Below the pieces are notes generated by a model. It worked only from the letters and a program-made list of their open reading frames with translations. It was not told the origin of the DNA and did no database searches. From Trematomus loennbergii (Eukaryota; Chordata; Actinopteri; Perciformes; Nototheniidae): a stretch of DNA of 64,000 bases. The first letter of the stretch is position 1. Every line of letters starts with the position of its first letter. Below are positions 46,771-56,778 of this stretch, piece by piece. The stretch lies in NCBI GenBank assembly GCA_012861695.1, contig JAAOOA010000148.1:1043091-1107090 (forward strand). Reading direction: 5' to 3'. The translations under genes and the position numbers were made by a program.

Positions 46771-48844
46771 GCAGGTAAATACAAATAATACTGTTGAGCT
46801 TGACACATTTTGCCTAAGTACACTGCACACAGATAAGAAAGACAAATAATGGCCCTGCCACAGACTGCACTAGCGAATACATTCGGGGGGCTGGTAACCT
46901 GGTCCAGGGACGGGGTTTGTGATCTCATCTAGTGGGGAAAGCCCTACTGGGTGCCAATATGGCCAAGCAAGGATACCTTCGTGAAGAGAGACTGGAGCCT
47001 TTGGAGTGGGGACCTTATGTTCCCGGTGAATGTGTAATTGGTAGAGTTGTTACTGCCATGGTAAGATGGCACGGCCCCTAATGGCCGCACGTAATGGGCT
47101 TTGAATCCTCCACTGGATTGCCTGGTCTCGGAAAGAGAGGGAGGCAAAGTGTTACTGTGCAGAGACTGCTCTTTGGAGCATCAGCCGAGGCTGAGAGTTG
47201 GCACTTGGCCACCTCAGGATAAGGCAGCATATCTAGCTGTCATTGCACGTGAGATGGGGAGAAATGAAGGACCTGCGAGTCCCATCTGGGACTTTTTCTG
47301 TTCAGAGCAGTTTTGTCTGCTAGTTCAATATAGGATCCAATGCATTCTGTTTTTGGTCAAATGAAGAAGACATTTGTGAATGATTTACGGCTAAAAATGT
47401 TCTATGCTTTCAATAAAGCTAAGTGGGGACTTTTGGCTTTTCTTATTATTCTAGCTGTGGCGATAGTTTCTAGGTGTTTAGTTCAGATTTGGACTGCTTC
47501 AACAAGCACTACTGTACATCACAACATTATGTTTGTTCCTGATCAAATTCACCTTTAAGATGATTTGGCTGGCCCTTAAACTACTAGGCTAATCTTAAAA
47601 TGCACATGTTTCTTTTTGGGTCATGGGTTAACAAAACAAGAGAGTTAAACAAAGGAAGAATTAGGAGGGAGAGTCCTGTTGTTCAGGGGAGATGGAGAGG
47701 TTGGCTTCGGTAGATCAACATGATTCCTCCTCTCCCAACTTTGCTAAAAACCTTTATCCATAAAAGCTGCTTAAGAAAACAATTATAAAGAAAATGTTCA
47801 AACTGCTGAGAGGGAGATTTCTCCTTTTTGCCTCTCCTCCTTGCTGCAGGCTAAGCACCGGATGTTGATGTGGTTTGACATGCAGCTCCGAGATAGAGAT
47901 CAGCACCCCCGCCTTTACATACTCTCACTACTCTCTGGACCTGAGACAGTGACAGTACGTAATGGAGAGACAGAACTTTACCTCTGAGAATGCTTCATCC
48001 CAGTCAATACAAGAGATCCTGATTGGAATCATTTTGACTATTTTTTATTTAGTTTTGATTACCCCAAAGTCATTAAAGAATGGGGGATTTGTGACTTTGA
48101 TCTTAGCCCCATTTACTTATTAGAAACTGGCAAAATGGCCTTATCAATCGGCCAACGCTGAGTTGTTTATTGATTTATCCATTTTGAGCAGAAAGGAGAG
48201 TTCAGTTGTGTTATTAGTTTCTTCCTATCAGGGAGCAGTTCAATAAGTAGAATCATGTTAGAAGGTTTTTAACTGCTAAAAGTCATTAGAATAGGTTTGC
48301 TCACTTTGGAGATTTTGACCAACTCCTTTTGTATCTGGTGTTTATCCAACTCCTGGTTGGTAGTAATGAATTTAAAACCAAGTAGATGTAACAATATGTT
48401 TAAGAAAATGTGTGATATTTACTATGCAATGTTTCAGTCCCTTTATAGACGTTCTGTTGAGTGGTTGGTTGGTGATGGACGCTCATATCAGAGAGAAGAG
48501 TTATCTGATCATTTGTTGCCAGCATCTAGGAGGGGTCTCTCACTGAGACTCGCAGTAATGACAGGGAACCACCTCGCTGGTATGTTACAGAACATTTAGA
48601 AGATTATTTTGACATTAGTCCTAGGGAGCTTGGGGAAGGGTCTACCTCTCCTCCTCCGGCTAAGAAGTCTAGGACTTCTGTGTCTCCAAACTGATCTTTT
48701 GCAGCAGCTGACCAGACGGGCCACAGATGAGAGAGGGCTCCAGAAATGCTGTGGACCTGACCTGCTGACATTGTGCCTTTAAGAGTACAGAGAGTATATT
48801 CATTTATTTTAAACATCATTTTACGTATACATTTAAAGAAATGT
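46771..48844. other. unidentified segment with coding-like fragments
   Basis: Several modest plus-strand frames occur. One at 47340-47558 has a hydrophobic stretch (WGLLAFLIILAVAIVS) preceded by basic residues, as in a membrane anchor. Others near 47101-47364 and 48297-48599 look like decayed coding sequence. I do not recognise the family. A degraded retroelement is possible but not shown. It appears only once in the window. Confidence 0.35.
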
Positions 48845-49129
48845 CGGAGGTTTCCTCGTGAGTGTTGTGCAAACACTGACACCTCTTCCTAAGATCTGTA
48901 TCAACCCTCAGCAACAGCGTCTCATTGGTGGACCGAAAACATCACTTCTTTATCTCATCGTCAGTGGAAACTTTGAAAGTTAGAGTTATCAGGTAATCTT
49001 GGGTTTGCACTTACGTCAAAGCCACGCTCTTCTTGGTTAGACTTCTGATCTGAACATGTTGATATCTTGAGTTTGCTGCACAGGAAGACATTGATCTGAT
49101 GGTTAGAGTTGAGGGGGTCCAGACCCAGT

Positions 49130-49320
49130 TTGGGGGACTGGGGCTGTGAGAGGTTTCTACCAATGGAAGGGTTGGGGGTTTGATCCTGATGTAAATTGAG
49201 CAAGATACTTAACCCCGAGCTGCTCCTGATGGCCGATGTGTGGATGTTAGTTTCTCTGAGCAGTGGGCTCCTTGTATGGCAGCCTCTCTATGAATGGCTG
49301 TAAATTGGTAAATGATGCAC
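49130..49320 (+). mobile_element. tRNA-derived SINE in copy A
   Basis: ACCAATGGAAGGGTTGGGGG then TTTGATCC is the tRNA-like B-box region. GAGCAAGATACTTAACCCCG, AGCTGCTCCTGATGGCC and TGGGCTCCTTGTATGGCAGC are the central teleost SINE motifs. A short internal deletion follows the B box. Counterparts are at 53640-53800 and partial heads at 43700-43785 and 55865-55938. Confidence 0.75.
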
Positions 49321-49334
49321 TAAGAGGGTAAAGA

Positions 49335-49437
49335 GGTGGTACCCCAAGGATCAGTGCTGGGTCCACTTCTCTTTTCTGTTTACATGCTCCCTCTTGACCA
49401 CATCATCCGTAAACACAACATCAGTTTCCATTTTGAA
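49335..49437 (+). mobile_element. LINE reverse-transcriptase scrap ([13 protein letters not shown] motif)
   Basis: The plus strand encodes [20 protein letters not shown] then [13 protein letters not shown], the conserved RT segment just upstream of the catalytic YADD, which is absent. It breaks off directly into an unrelated retroposon-tail sequence. The same scrap occurs at 53815-53917, so the truncation preceded the duplication. Confidence 0.88.
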
Positions 49438-49812
49438 CTACCTGCCTCCAGGATATCCACAAATGGATGTCTCAAAACACAGGCTCCTCCAACAGAGCAA
49501 CATGAATATATATATGGGACATAGAACAAATAGAACAGATCAAATAGTGCATGAACGACGTCCCTTTCTACTAGTGTCACCAAACCATGAAGCACACTGA
49601 GGAAGAACTGTGTTAGTGTTCAGCATCAACTGTGGTGAATAAAGAGTGTTACGTTTATCAGTGGAACAAATGCACTTGTTGGCTACACCTTCACCCTGTG
49701 CCTGTTTAACAATGACACTGATTCACTGATGTTTGAGTTCTGTCACATGATTCTTGCCCTGTCTGAGGCACTGAACTCAAACAGGGTGTTCAACTCTGTC
49801 CAAGAGGCCTTA

Positions 49813-50772
49813 GGCGCCGTTTACACGAGGAGAAAACTGCTTGGATCTGCATAGTTTCGCGTGCGTATAGCCCTATTATTTACACGAGGCCGATAGAAAC
49901 TGACCCTGAGACCTGAGAGGTGGATAGATTTGCAAACGAAACGCTCTGGGGGGTCAACCGAGTCCGTGTAATCACCTCTATACGAATATTTCCTGAAAAA
50001 ATTGCGATAGCCCCACCTCTCCCCACCTCTGCTGCTCACTGCTGTAGCAACTATCAAAAATAGCTGTGTTAATTAAACGCAAAAGGGGTTCTTGAATGAA
50101 ATAATATTATAAAAGGCAAACCAGAATAGTTAACGCCCAATATACTCCTTAAACAAAATAAACAGAGTCAGATTTCATGCATTGATCCATTATATTGACA
50201 AAGGAGGATCTCACCCGGTGTTTGTAGAGAATATCTCTCTTTTCTGAGCGGGTCCTCTACGGAGACGTCGGTCGATGCAATATCCACAGATTCGGTTTCT
50301 TTCAGTTAACTTCCCCGTTGCATTTATCCATATGCTGAGGAAATGACTATATCCAGCTGAATACCAGCAATCGCCACACACTTCCTCCTGTCAGTAGCTA
50401 CTGCTAGTGCTACTGCTACTGACCATGCTACAGATATTAGTGCAAAATATACAGCTCCTCTACCACAACCATCAGCAACAAGTGGACATGGAGAATTACA
50501 TGAACTACATGTTGCTAAATACACGCGGGGCTTAAACAGAAGGGTAGCCATGGCAACATTGCGGGGGGGCTGCTGGGCTGCTCTTCTTCGCTACTTTTGG
50601 TGTATTTTGGCGGAAGTTACAGCGCCACTTACAGTCCCGGCATATGTACTACAGCGTTTCCAGCGGCCTCGTTTGAACAGACACGTTAAATGAAACTAAT
50701 GCATGTGAACGGAAGACTTTTTTGAATACGCATACTGTGCATAAACGCAAACGGTCCCGTGTGAGCGGGGCC
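49813..50772. mobile_element. Harbinger-like non-autonomous element with TTA target duplication
   Basis: The 960-bp insert is flanked by TTA (49810-49812 and 50773-50775). The paralogous site in copy B (54285-54287) has a single TTA and no insert. The termini GGCGCCGTTTACACG and CGTGTGAGCGGGGCC are imperfect inverted repeats. A 3-bp TWA duplication with GG-starting termini fits PIF/Harbinger. No transposase or Myb-like protein is encoded. Confidence 0.88.
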
Positions 50773-51176
50773 TTAAGCTGTGGAGAGGCTCTGATTCAGG
50801 ATGGAGGTTACCTAGACAAGGAAGACCCTCTTGCCCCAACCAGGGCGGAGGAAGCTGTGGCTCACATCATGACCGGCAGAGACAGAAAGGATGCCACAGG
50901 ATTCTGCCTTAAGTCAGCTGCGCTCGGTGCTCTTCAAGGCTCGAAGTGCCCTTTCCAAAGAAGGAGAGGAAGGAGCAAAGAGACAGAAATGCTTCCTGGC
51001 AAGCAAGAAGTGTGAGTTCCTTCAAGCCTGGGTGTTGGACAATGCAGATCCGTAAACTAGCTATTGAGGAACGAACACAGAGAGAGAGAGAGTGTGTAAG
51101 GAGCAGCATGGAGAACGCAAAGACTGTGGTTGAGGAGAGCTTGAAGAAAGACAAGAGGAAAAAGAATAGCAAGTGA
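50773..51176 (+). pseudogene. unidentified reading frame in copy A, disrupted by the Harbinger insertion
   Basis: The plus strand encodes CGEALIQDGGYLDKEDPLAP then TRAEEAVAHIMTGRDRKDA. After a frame change it gives a basic, charged tail (RKLAIEERTQRERECVRSS to KKDKRKKNSK, stop at about 51174). Sequence upstream of the insertion (49705-49809) continues the same frame. Copy B has the uninterrupted version with a 3-bp in-frame difference. The family is not recognised. Confidence 0.35.
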
Positions 51177-51836
51177 ATTGAAGAACTAAGCTAAGGAAAT
51201 CTCTCTAACAAAAACATGTTTGTAAATGTTCATGATGTAATACAAATGTTTGAATAAATGACCCTTTTTACTGTGATATGTAACCACTTAAAGGTCATTA
51301 CTGGTCTGCTCTGAATATACTGTTAACACTGAATGAATGTAGCAAATATAAATAAGGTTTGATATTGTCAAAAAATAAATATAAGCAATCTCATGGAGTT
51401 TTCAGTTTGAGAGATGTAATTGCTGTTTTCTATTTTCTTGCAACTGAGGAAAGTTCATTTTTGAGCAACATGATACGCGTTTGAAAGTTTATTTGTAGAC
51501 CCTTGTTTTCTGAAGGTACTCTATTGAAGGTCAACAATGATTTGTAATGCTAAAAAATAGGAAAGATGTGCTATCTTAACATCCTCACACACATGAAGGT
51601 TATTTTGCAAGGTTAGAAAATAGAATTCTCTACAAATCTTGAACCATGTCACCGCAGTGTATTCATGCCAGTGATACAGAAGCACAAGACACACAACTCA
51701 AATGCACTATTTGAGTACATTTTCAATACTTTCCATTTCAAGCTACTTTAAATAATACTACTCCTCTACATGTTGTGATATAACATATCATGTTCTGAGG
51801 TTTGGCCATTCTGCATAATGAGGATGATCTTACATG

Positions 51837-52169
51837 CCCATATAAACAAATGTAAGGTGACAGTAATCGTAAAAAAAGGAAATAAAATACAATGGCAAGG
51901 CAAGTTTATTTATACAGCACCTATATAGGAAAACCTGCCTTTCATGAAGCAGGCAGTATCCTTTAAACCAACAGTGAAACACATGAGCACATACTACAGT
52001 TTAAAGAACAGAAATACAATCTGATCCTTTTCCAACAAACACTATATGCTCTTTTGTAGTTCATACAGTACATGGATTAAGAGCACCCAAAGCCTATGCT
52101 TCGTAATATATAGTGTGTTGATGTATTGTCTCCCTGTATCCCTGCTGGTAATCCCAATGGTTTCACCAA
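51837..52169 (-). repeat. spacer with a LINE-like 3' end
   Basis: 51895-51960 contains GGCAAGGCAAGTTTATTTAT then ACAGCACC, the reverse complement of a widespread teleost non-LTR 3' motif. The rest is unassigned. Confidence 0.55.
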
Positions 52170-52177
52170 GTCCTGAA

Positions 52178-53086
52178 CAGAGATGGGGTCGTTACTAAAA
52201 AAAAGTAATATATTACATATTACATATTACTTTAAAAAAAAAGTAATATATTACACTACTTCGTTACTCTCTACATAAAGTAACTCGTTACTTTACTCGT
52301 GACTTTACTCGTTACTTTACTCGCAGGGCCGGCCCGCCCCTCCCTACAGGCAGATCACGCAGACTGCTAAAGTTTCAAATGTTCTCTTTAGTTCAGTTTC
52401 CATTGTTGCATAAGACTGATCCAGATAGCTCTGACTATGGCTGTCCTCTGTCTCCTGCTATCTGTATTTTGCGCAGTATATCTCTGAACGATGCGATGGT
52501 GATTCCACTGTGCAAATGGGCAACATTACCTCTACTATGAAGGATGCTACAAGCCTGTCCATCTCTGCTTTGGTTACCGGTCCTCCAAATTCTTGCGGCG
52601 GCGCACTCACAACATCCTCACTCTGGGTTCGGGGGTCCTTAGCTATTAGCTTCACCTTAGCATGTGTTCTTTGCAGGTGTTTGTTGAGGTTTGACGTGGT
52701 GTTTACAGCAGTGGATAACAGCTTCTGGCCTGGACACAGATTGCACCTCACCGTCACATTCCTGTCTATTCTTCGGACGAACTCAAAATAATGGGCATAC
52801 CTCCACCCCTCGAAAGTTATCGCTGACTCAGCCATGTTTATGCAGCACTGCACGTGGAGATGTGGACGTGCAAGTCGCGCAGATTACGTACATATAAACC
52901 TGCGGCGGAAACCCCTCTTGTCTGTCAGTGTGATTATGACTGATTTTATAAAAGTAACGAAGTAACGCGTGTCGGGGCAATGTTAGTAACTGTAGTGTGA
53001 TTACTGAATTATAAAAGTAACGCGTTACACTACTCCGTTACCGACAAAAGTAATATTATTACAGTAATGTGTTACACCCAACTCTG
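52178..53086 (-). mobile_element. hAT element with 8-bp target duplication and a BED-finger fragment
   Basis: It starts CAGAGATGGGGTCGTTACT and ends GTTACACCCAACTCTG. GTCCTGAA flanks both sides (52170-52177 and 53087-53094), a perfect 8-bp hAT target duplication. It is rich in GTAAC/GTTAC words near both ends (candidate subterminal transposase-binding repeats). Only the N-terminal part of a transposase is present, so it is a deletion derivative. Confidence 0.93.
52458..52835 (-). pseudogene. N-terminal fragment of a ZBED-type hAT transposase
   Basis: The minus frame reads from MAESAITFEGWRYAHYFEF, through VRCNLC with LNKHLQRTH downstream, a BED zinc finger of CxxC…HxxxxH form. It then reaches DRLVASFIVEVMLPICTVES, the usual hAT segment after the finger, and ends at a stop near 52458. 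The catalytic RNase-H and C-terminal dimerisation parts are absent. At about 126 residues against 600 or more for full-length hAT transposases, it cannot be active, though a stand-alone BED protein could in principle bind the element's ends. Confidence 0.8.
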
Positions 53087-53094
53087 GTCCTGAA

Positions 53095-53180
53095 CTGTAG
53101 GCCTGTCCCAGTGTCTGGAAGCTACTGTGAACCAGTGAAGGGAGCATTGTGGGAACACTTAAGGATGCTCAGGACCAGTT
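53095..53180. other. spacer
   Basis: Short unique-looking sequence between the hAT element and duplication copy B. Confidence 0.4.
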
Positions 53181-55343
53181 GGACTTTTGCTCAAATCAAA
53201 GACGTTTAATGAAATAAAAACTAAATAGCAAAATGTGTGAAGACCCTCCCCTATCATGCAAAATGCACTTCTTGATGTGTTTTATACATTGATATGTGTC
53301 CCCGGTGTGAAAGGAGACTCACAAAGCTCTGAGACTGCAGCCATTCTGCTCTGAGGTTTCCTCGTGAGTGTTGTGCAAACACTGACACCTCTCACTTCCT
53401 AAGATCTGTATCAACCCTCAGCAACAGCGTCTCATTGGTGGACCGAAAACATCACTCTTTATCTCAACTTCAGTGGAAACTTTGAAGGGTTAGAGTTATC
53501 AAGTAATCTTTGGGTTTGGACTTACCTCAAAGTCACGCTCTTCGTGTCTGGACTTCTGATCTGAACATGTTGATATCTTGAGTTTGCTGCACAGGAAGAT
53601 ATTGATCTGATGGTTAGAGTTGAGGGGGTCCAGACCCCAGTTTGGGGGACTGGGGCTGTGAGAGGTTTTCTACCAATGGAAGGGTTGGGGGTTTGATCCT
53701 GATGTAAATTGAGCAAGATACTTAACCCCGAGCTGCTCCTGATGGCCGATGTGTGGATGTTAGTTTCTCTGAGCAGCTGTAAATTGGTAAATTATGCACT
53801 AAGAGGGTAAAGAGGTGGTACCCCAAGGATCAGTGCTGGGTCCACTTCTCTTTTCTGTTTACATGCTCCCTCTTGACCACATCATCCGTAAACACAACAT
53901 CAGTTTCCATTTTGAACTGCCTGCCTCCAGGATATCCACAAATGGATGTCTCAAAACACAGGCTCCTCCAACAGAGCAACATGAATATATATAGAACATA
54001 GAACAAATAGAACAGATCAAATAGTGCATGAACGACGTCCTTTCTACTAGTGTCACCAAAACATGAAGCACGCTGAGGAAGAACTGTGTTAGTGTTCAGC
54101 ATCAACTGTGGTGAATAAAGAGTGTTACGTTTATCAGTGGAACGAATGCACTTTTGGCTACACCTTCACCCTGTGCCTGTTTAACAATGACACTGATTCA
54201 CTGATGTGTGAGTTCTGTCACATGATTCTTGCCCTGTCTGAGGCACTGAACTCAAACAGGGTGTTCAACTCTGTCCAAGAGGCCTTAAGCTGTGGAGAGG
54301 CTCTGATTCATGGAGGTTACCTAGACAAGGAAGACCCTCTTGCCCCAACCAGGGCGGAGGAAGCTGTGGCTCACATCATGACCGGCAGAGACAGAAAGGA
54401 TGCCACAGGATTCTGCCTTAAGTCAGCTGCGCTCGGTGCTCTTCAAGGCTCGAAGTGCCCTTTCCAAAGAAGGAGAGGAAGGAGCAAAGAGACAGAAATG
54501 CTTCCTGGCAAGCAAGAAGTGTGAGTTCCTTCAAGCCTGGGTGTTGGACAATGCAGATCCGTAAACTAGCTATTGAGGAACGAACACAGAGAGAGAGAGT
54601 GTGTAAGGAGCAGCATGGAGAACGCAAAGACTGTGGTTGAGGAGAGCTTGAAGAAAGACAAGAGAAAAAGAATAGCAAGTGAATTGAAGAACTAAGCTAA
54701 GGAAATCTCTCTAACAAAAACATGTTTGTAAATGTTCATGATGTAATACAAATAATTGAATAAATGACCCTTTTTACTGTGATATGTAACCACTTAAAGG
54801 TCATTACTGGTCTGCTCTGAATATACTGTTAACACTGAATGAATGTAGCAAATATAAATAAGGTTTGATATTGTCAAAAACATATAGAAGCAATCTCATG
54901 GAGTTTTCAGTTTGAGAGATGTAATTGCTGTTTTCTATTTTCTTGCCAACTGAGGAAAGTTCATTTTTTGAGCAACATGATACGCGTTTGAAAGTTTATT
55001 TGTAGACCCTTGTTTTCTGAAGGTACTCTATTGAAGGTCAACAATGATTTGTAATGCTAAAAAATAGGAAAAATGTGCTATCTTAACATCCTCACACACA
55101 GAAAGGTTATTTTGCAAGGTTAGAAAATAGAATTCTCTACAAATCTTGAACCATGTCACCGCAGTGTATTCATGCCAGTGATACAGAAGCACAAGACACA
55201 CAACTCAAATGCACTATTTGAGTACATTTTCAATACTTTCCATTTCAAGCTACTTTAAATACTACTACTCCTCTACATGTTGTGATATAACATATCATGT
55301 TGTGAGGTTTGGCCATTCTGCATAATGAGGATGATCTTACATG
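53181..55343. repeat. segmental duplication copy B
   Basis: The order is: GGACTTTTGCTC leader, a partial TTAA-MITE arm (about 53250-53322), Ig-receptor 5' piece starting at the MAAVSEL codons (53325), SINE, LINE scrap, unidentified frame, then A/T-rich 3' sequence ending GATGATCTTACATG at 55343. It lacks the Harbinger insertion of copy A. Copy C starts immediately at the next base. Confidence 0.85.
54108..54524 (+). CDS. unidentified open reading frame of copy B (138 codons)
   Basis: It runs from an ATG at 54108 to a stop at 54522-54524. It contains YTFTLCLFNNDTDSLM, CHMILALSEALNSNRVFNSV, SCGEALIHGGYLDKED and AEEAVAHIMTGRDRKDA. I recognise no domain. Against copy A, one difference here is an in-frame 3-bp gap, which weakly suggests past coding. 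It sits among retroelement pieces, so it may be a scrap of a captured gene or transposon. Expression is not suggested by any signal. Confidence 0.25.
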   Translation: MVNKECYVYQWNECTFGYTFTLCLFNNDTDSLMCEFCHMILALSEALNSNRVFNSVQEALSCGEALIHGGYLDKEDPLAPTRAEEAVAHIMTGRDRKDATGFCLKSAALGALQGSKCPFQRRRGRSKETEMLPGKQEV

Positions 55344-55934
55344 GACTTTTGCTCGAATCAAAGACGTTTAATGAAGCAAAAACTAAATAGCAAGATGTGT
55401 GAAGACCCTCCAGTACGTAAGGAGTACCTTTTACGAGATGATGAGGTATATATATGTTTTTAAAGGTCACCTATCATGCAAAATGCACTTCTTGATGTGT
55501 TTTATACATAGATATGTGTCCCCGGTGTGAAAGGAGACTCACAAAGCTCTGAGACTGCAGCCATTCTGCTCGGAGGTTTCCTCATGAGTGTTGTGCAAAC
55601 ACTGACACCGCTCACTAATAAGATCTGTATCAACCCTCAGCAACAGCATCTCATTGGTGGACCGAAAACATGACATCTTTATCTCATCGTCAGTAGAAAC
55701 TTTGAAGGGTTAGAGTTATCAAGTAATCTCTGGGTTTGGACTGACCTCAAAGCCACGCTCTTCGTGTCTGGACTTCTGTTCTGAACATGTTGATATCTTG
55801 AGTTTGCTGCACAGGAAGACATTGATCTGATGGTTAGAGTTGAGGGGGTCCAGACACCAGTTTGGGGGACTGGGGCTGTGATGGAGAGAGGTGTTCTACC
55901 AATGGAAGGGTAGGGGGTTTGATCCCAGCCCCTG
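55344..55934. repeat. segmental duplication copy C, Ig-gene 5' part
   Basis: The leader GACTTTTGCTCGAATC is followed by an intact left arm of a TTAA MITE (TTAAAGGTCACCTATCATGC at 55460). The Ig-receptor 5' piece (55545 onward) and SINE head follow. In the SINE head it resembles copy 0 (43.5-43.78 kb) more than copies A and B. Confidence 0.82.
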
Positions 55935-56091
55935 CAGTAAACTTCAGTGTGTGTGACTTCAAGAATAATGAATGAGTGTGTTCAAGATATCCAACATTAT
56001 TGATTACTCTTAGAGCCCTTTTTTGTAATGTGCATAATGGCTGCAGGTTGGTTTTGTGTCTCCCCAGATCTCCACACAGTAACTCAGACAT
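55935..56091 (-). mobile_element. LINE C-terminal scrap fused to copy C
   Basis: It is nearly identical to 44399-44555, including the minus-strand LCGDLGRHKTNLQPLCTLQK codons. It joins the SINE head at a CAGT shared by both parents (43780-43783 and 44399-44402), implying a 619-bp deletion. Confidence 0.88.
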
Positions 56092-56420
56092 GTTTCTTGT
56101 ATGTATTCATGTCTTTAACAGGGACAGTGCACATTCATTAACATTTCTGTAAATGTGCCCGAGTTAGCCAAGAGGCTATTTTTCATCTGTAGTCCCTGGA
56201 CAGATTTTAAAAGTCAACCTAAAACACATTTCATTTTAAACAAGTAAATACAATCAATTTAAAACATGCAACATACATTACTGGAATACTTCAATAAATA
56301 CAAACATTTAAAAGACAGAACAATAAAACAAAACAAATAACTCAAAACAAAAGAACATGTTAAAACACAGGCAGTGGGTTTTAAGGAGCAGAAGATTGTG
56401 TCAGTGTTTCAGAGCTGATT
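56092..56420 (-). repeat. LINE-like 3' end (GGGACAGTGCAC motif)
   Basis: AACAGGGACAGTGCACATTC, GAGTTAGCCAAGAGGCTATT and CTGTAGTCCCTGGACAG form a known-looking teleost non-LTR 3' region. A related motif (GGCAGGGACAATGCACAG) is at 36542. Confidence 0.6.
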
Positions 56421-56778
56421 CCTCACTAACCAGCTTTTGAGTTTTGATTGTACAATGACTCCAGTGGTTTTAATGTTGTTATACTGGCATGTGACCAGGT
56501 CGTTAACCAGTAGGTGATGTGTGAGAGAACCATATAGAGTGTGTGTACATCAGAGATGCCTCAACTGACTTGTGAACCTAACATTTCACAGACTGAATTT
56601 GATCCCATTACATACTTTTTTAACCTGAGCCTTGAAATTGAGTGTTGAATCAAACATGAACCATGGTGTTTGTCAGTTCATTAGCCACTTGTGTCATATT
56701 GCTTCCATGTACAGTGTCATCTACATACATGTGGATGTTTGTGTCAGGACATACATATGGTAAATCATTGATATAGAG
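56421..56778. other. probable decayed LINE sequence
   Basis: Scattered similarity to the RT 3' half is suspected (minus-strand PYVCPDTNIHMYVDDTVHGS near 56705-56760, a YADD-like motif MYVDDTV). No intact frame. Confidence 0.4.

Larger units (their letters stand above)
48845..51836. repeat. segmental duplication copy A (Ig-gene 5' flank, SINE, LINE, unidentified frame)
   Basis: The order of blocks is: Ig-receptor 5' flank (48845-49130), SINE (49130-49320), LINE RT scrap (49335-49437), retroposon tail, unidentified reading frame, then A/T-rich 3' sequence ending GATGATCTTACATG at 51836. Copy B (53181-55343) has the same order with about 95% identity by eye. Copy A additionally carries a 960-bp Harbinger-like insertion. 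Confidence 0.85.

Noticed and set aside
50324..50551. 75-codon minus-strand frame in the Harbinger-like element as a possible Myb-like or transposase protein
   Set aside because: It shows no DDE, Myb/SANT or zinc-binding residues. The element is a non-coding deletion derivative.
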